DNA of 64,000 nucleotides, taken from Lacimicrobium alkaliphilum (lineage in GTDB: Bacteria > Pseudomonadota > Gammaproteobacteria > Enterobacterales > Alteromonadaceae). Both the position numbers and the translations under genes were made by a program. The stretch covers positions 1,550,001-1,614,000 of the forward strand of contig NZ_CP013650.1 of assembly GCF_001466725.1 (NCBI RefSeq), written 5' to 3'. Shown here one piece after another: positions 63,243-64,000 of this stretch. The stretch's first letter is position 1. Each line of letters begins with the position of its first letter. The notes beneath the pieces were generated by a model. The model saw nothing but the letters and a program-made list of their open reading frames with translations. It searched no databases and was not told the DNA's origin.

Positions 63243-64000
63243 GTGAGCGGCAAACAAGGCTCAGGAACGCGAAGTGGCAGCAAACGGGCGAGAGGTGTGC
63301 AGGCCTCGCCTGCCAAGTTACGTGCAGCTCAGCTGGCAGCCGGAATAAAATCGCAGACAGAAGTTGCCAGGCGTATTCAGGATGCTGAAGGGTTAGATAA
63401 ACTTCCCCGTACGATGGTCAACCGCGTGTTTCGCGGCGGATCCGTCGATCCTGTCAGTATCGAGCGGGTGGCCCGGGCGCTGGATACTGATGCCTGGGCG
63501 TTGTACCTCACCTCTAAAGAAGCTGACAGTGCTGAGTATTCTGCGCACCGGGACACTGAGCCTGAAAAACTTCAGTTATCGGCGGATAGCGAACAAACCG
63601 GGGCAAACCAATCAATCAGTCTGACATCATTCTCCATGTTCTGGCTTTGGTCTGGTCTGGCCCTGATACTGTTAATCCTGTTTCTGCTTAATGTTATTCA
63701 GGCCGATGACAGTAAAGAAAGTGACATGCTCACATCCGGTCCGGTCTCTTTAATTCCTGTGAGTATATTAATACGTGCATCGAACGCCGGGGTGGAGCCT
63801 CTTGTCGAATCGATGCAAACAGCCTTAGCCGATGATTTTTCTGTGGCAGCGTTAAAACCACAACAACCCTCAGCGTCTGCAATGGCTGTTGATTTAGCCA
63901 GGGAATATCAGGCTGATGCTGTTGTAACCCTGGATGCTCAGCGTCATGGTCGCTACCAGAGACTGCGGGCCATGGCATTTTACAATGGCAGCGAAAGGGT
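63243..64000 (+). CDS. Membrane-anchored XRE-like HTH protein, 5' part (cut by window end)
   Basis: An open frame from GTG 63243, preceded by a strong AGGAGGAG, runs to the window edge (252 codons). The first residues are basic; a helix-turn-helix of XRE/LacI type is seen at about 25-90 (LRAAQLAAGIKSQTEVARRIQDAEG, then TMVNRVFRGGSVDPVSIERVARAL). A single helix follows at about 138-160 (MFWLWSGLALILLILFLLNVI). The periplasmic part then resembles TolB-N/CsgG-like modules (VEPLVESMQTALADDFSVA and LAREYQADAVVTLDAQ). The topology is that of a CadC-like one-component regulator with a different DNA-binding domain. Confidence 0.8.
   Translation, partial: MSGKQGSGTRSGSKRARGVQASPAKLRAAQLAAGIKSQTEVARRIQDAEGLDKLPRTMVNRVFRGGSVDPVSIERVARALDTDAWALYLTSKEADSAEYSAHRDTEPEKLQLSADSEQTGANQSISLTSFSMFWLWSGLALILLILFLLNVIQADDSKESDMLTSGPVSLIPVSILIRASNAGVEPLVESMQTALADDFSVAALKPQQPSASAMAVDLAREYQADAVVTLDAQRHGRYQRLRAMAFYNGSER

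Noticed and set aside
1..64000. tRNA, rRNA, CRISPR array or prophage
   Set aside because: No cloverleaf with a conserved T-loop, no regularly spaced repeats and no phage structural or integrase genes were noticed on reading through the window.

Overview
The window reads as one contiguous chromosome segment of a free-living, probably marine gammaproteobacterium of the Alteromonadales type. This assignment is inferred from the protein families (DUF3083, DUF6445, TorF-type porin, PEP-CTERM proteins, a TonB receptor, a full polyamine catabolic locus) and a G+C content near 50%. I see no rRNA, tRNA, CRISPR array, prophage or complete insertion sequence. Both ends cut a gene: a protein kinase at the left and a membrane-anchored HTH protein at the right.

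Region 1 (1-9.6 kb), nitrogen oxyanions, lipid handling and molybdenum cofactor: the 3' part of a Ser/Thr kinase, a NarK-type nitrate/nitrite transporter, a thiamine-diphosphate decarboxylase-like enzyme, a convergent MlaA lipoprotein/RND-exporter pair, yjbQ, moeB and a degenerate mobA-like gene.

Region 2 (9.6-16.3 kb), nitric oxide response: ric/ytfE (iron-sulfur repair), norB (quinol NO reductase) and divergent norR. Upstream of both ric and norB I can read three GGT-N7-ACC NorR-type boxes followed by a -24/-12 sigma-54 promoter. The norB transcript appears to continue into a 72-residue membrane protein and a soluble CZB (zinc-binding) domain protein, which look like uncharacterised accessory factors of the NO response.

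Region 3 (16.3-24 kb), mixed: a DUF3083-like protein, a 350-bp MITE-like element, a 59-residue membrane protein, an M1 aminopeptidase lipoprotein, small envelope proteins, a soluble PAS-PAS chemoreceptor and a DUF6445-like protein with an unclear start.

Region 4 (23.3-28.7 kb), beta-alanine breakdown: a LysR regulator divergent from an omega-amino acid:pyruvate aminotransferase and a CoA-acylating (methyl)malonate-semialdehyde dehydrogenase. The dehydrogenase has an apparent 3' frameshift at a G run. A KamA-type radical SAM enzyme follows, convergent.

Region 5 (29-35.8 kb), the least conventional locus: a TonB-dependent receptor, a cohesin-like protein with a PEP-CTERM-like tail, a secreted propeller ending in dockerin repeats, a PD40 propeller lipoprotein and an orphan GspC-like (HR plus PDZ) protein. 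It could be a surface assembly or secretion system not described as such.

Region 6 (35.9-52.5 kb), putrescine/polyamine uptake and catabolism: puuB, a porin, puuC, puuR, potIHGF, spuC, puuD, puuA, agmatinase, a TetR regulator, a second puuB-like oxidase and a second gamma-glutamylpolyamine synthetase. The aminotransferase route and the gamma-glutamyl route are both present. The beta-alanine genes of region 4 would handle the three-carbon product of spermidine breakdown.

Region 7 (52.5-64 kb), accessory and stress genes: a trypsin-fold protein, a VOC protein, an FMN reductase and pirin with a divergent LysR gene, a DUF2306 protein sharing a perfect palindrome with a membrane AraC regulator, three small membrane proteins, a PEP-CTERM protein, a DJ-1/PfpI protein and the right-edge regulator.
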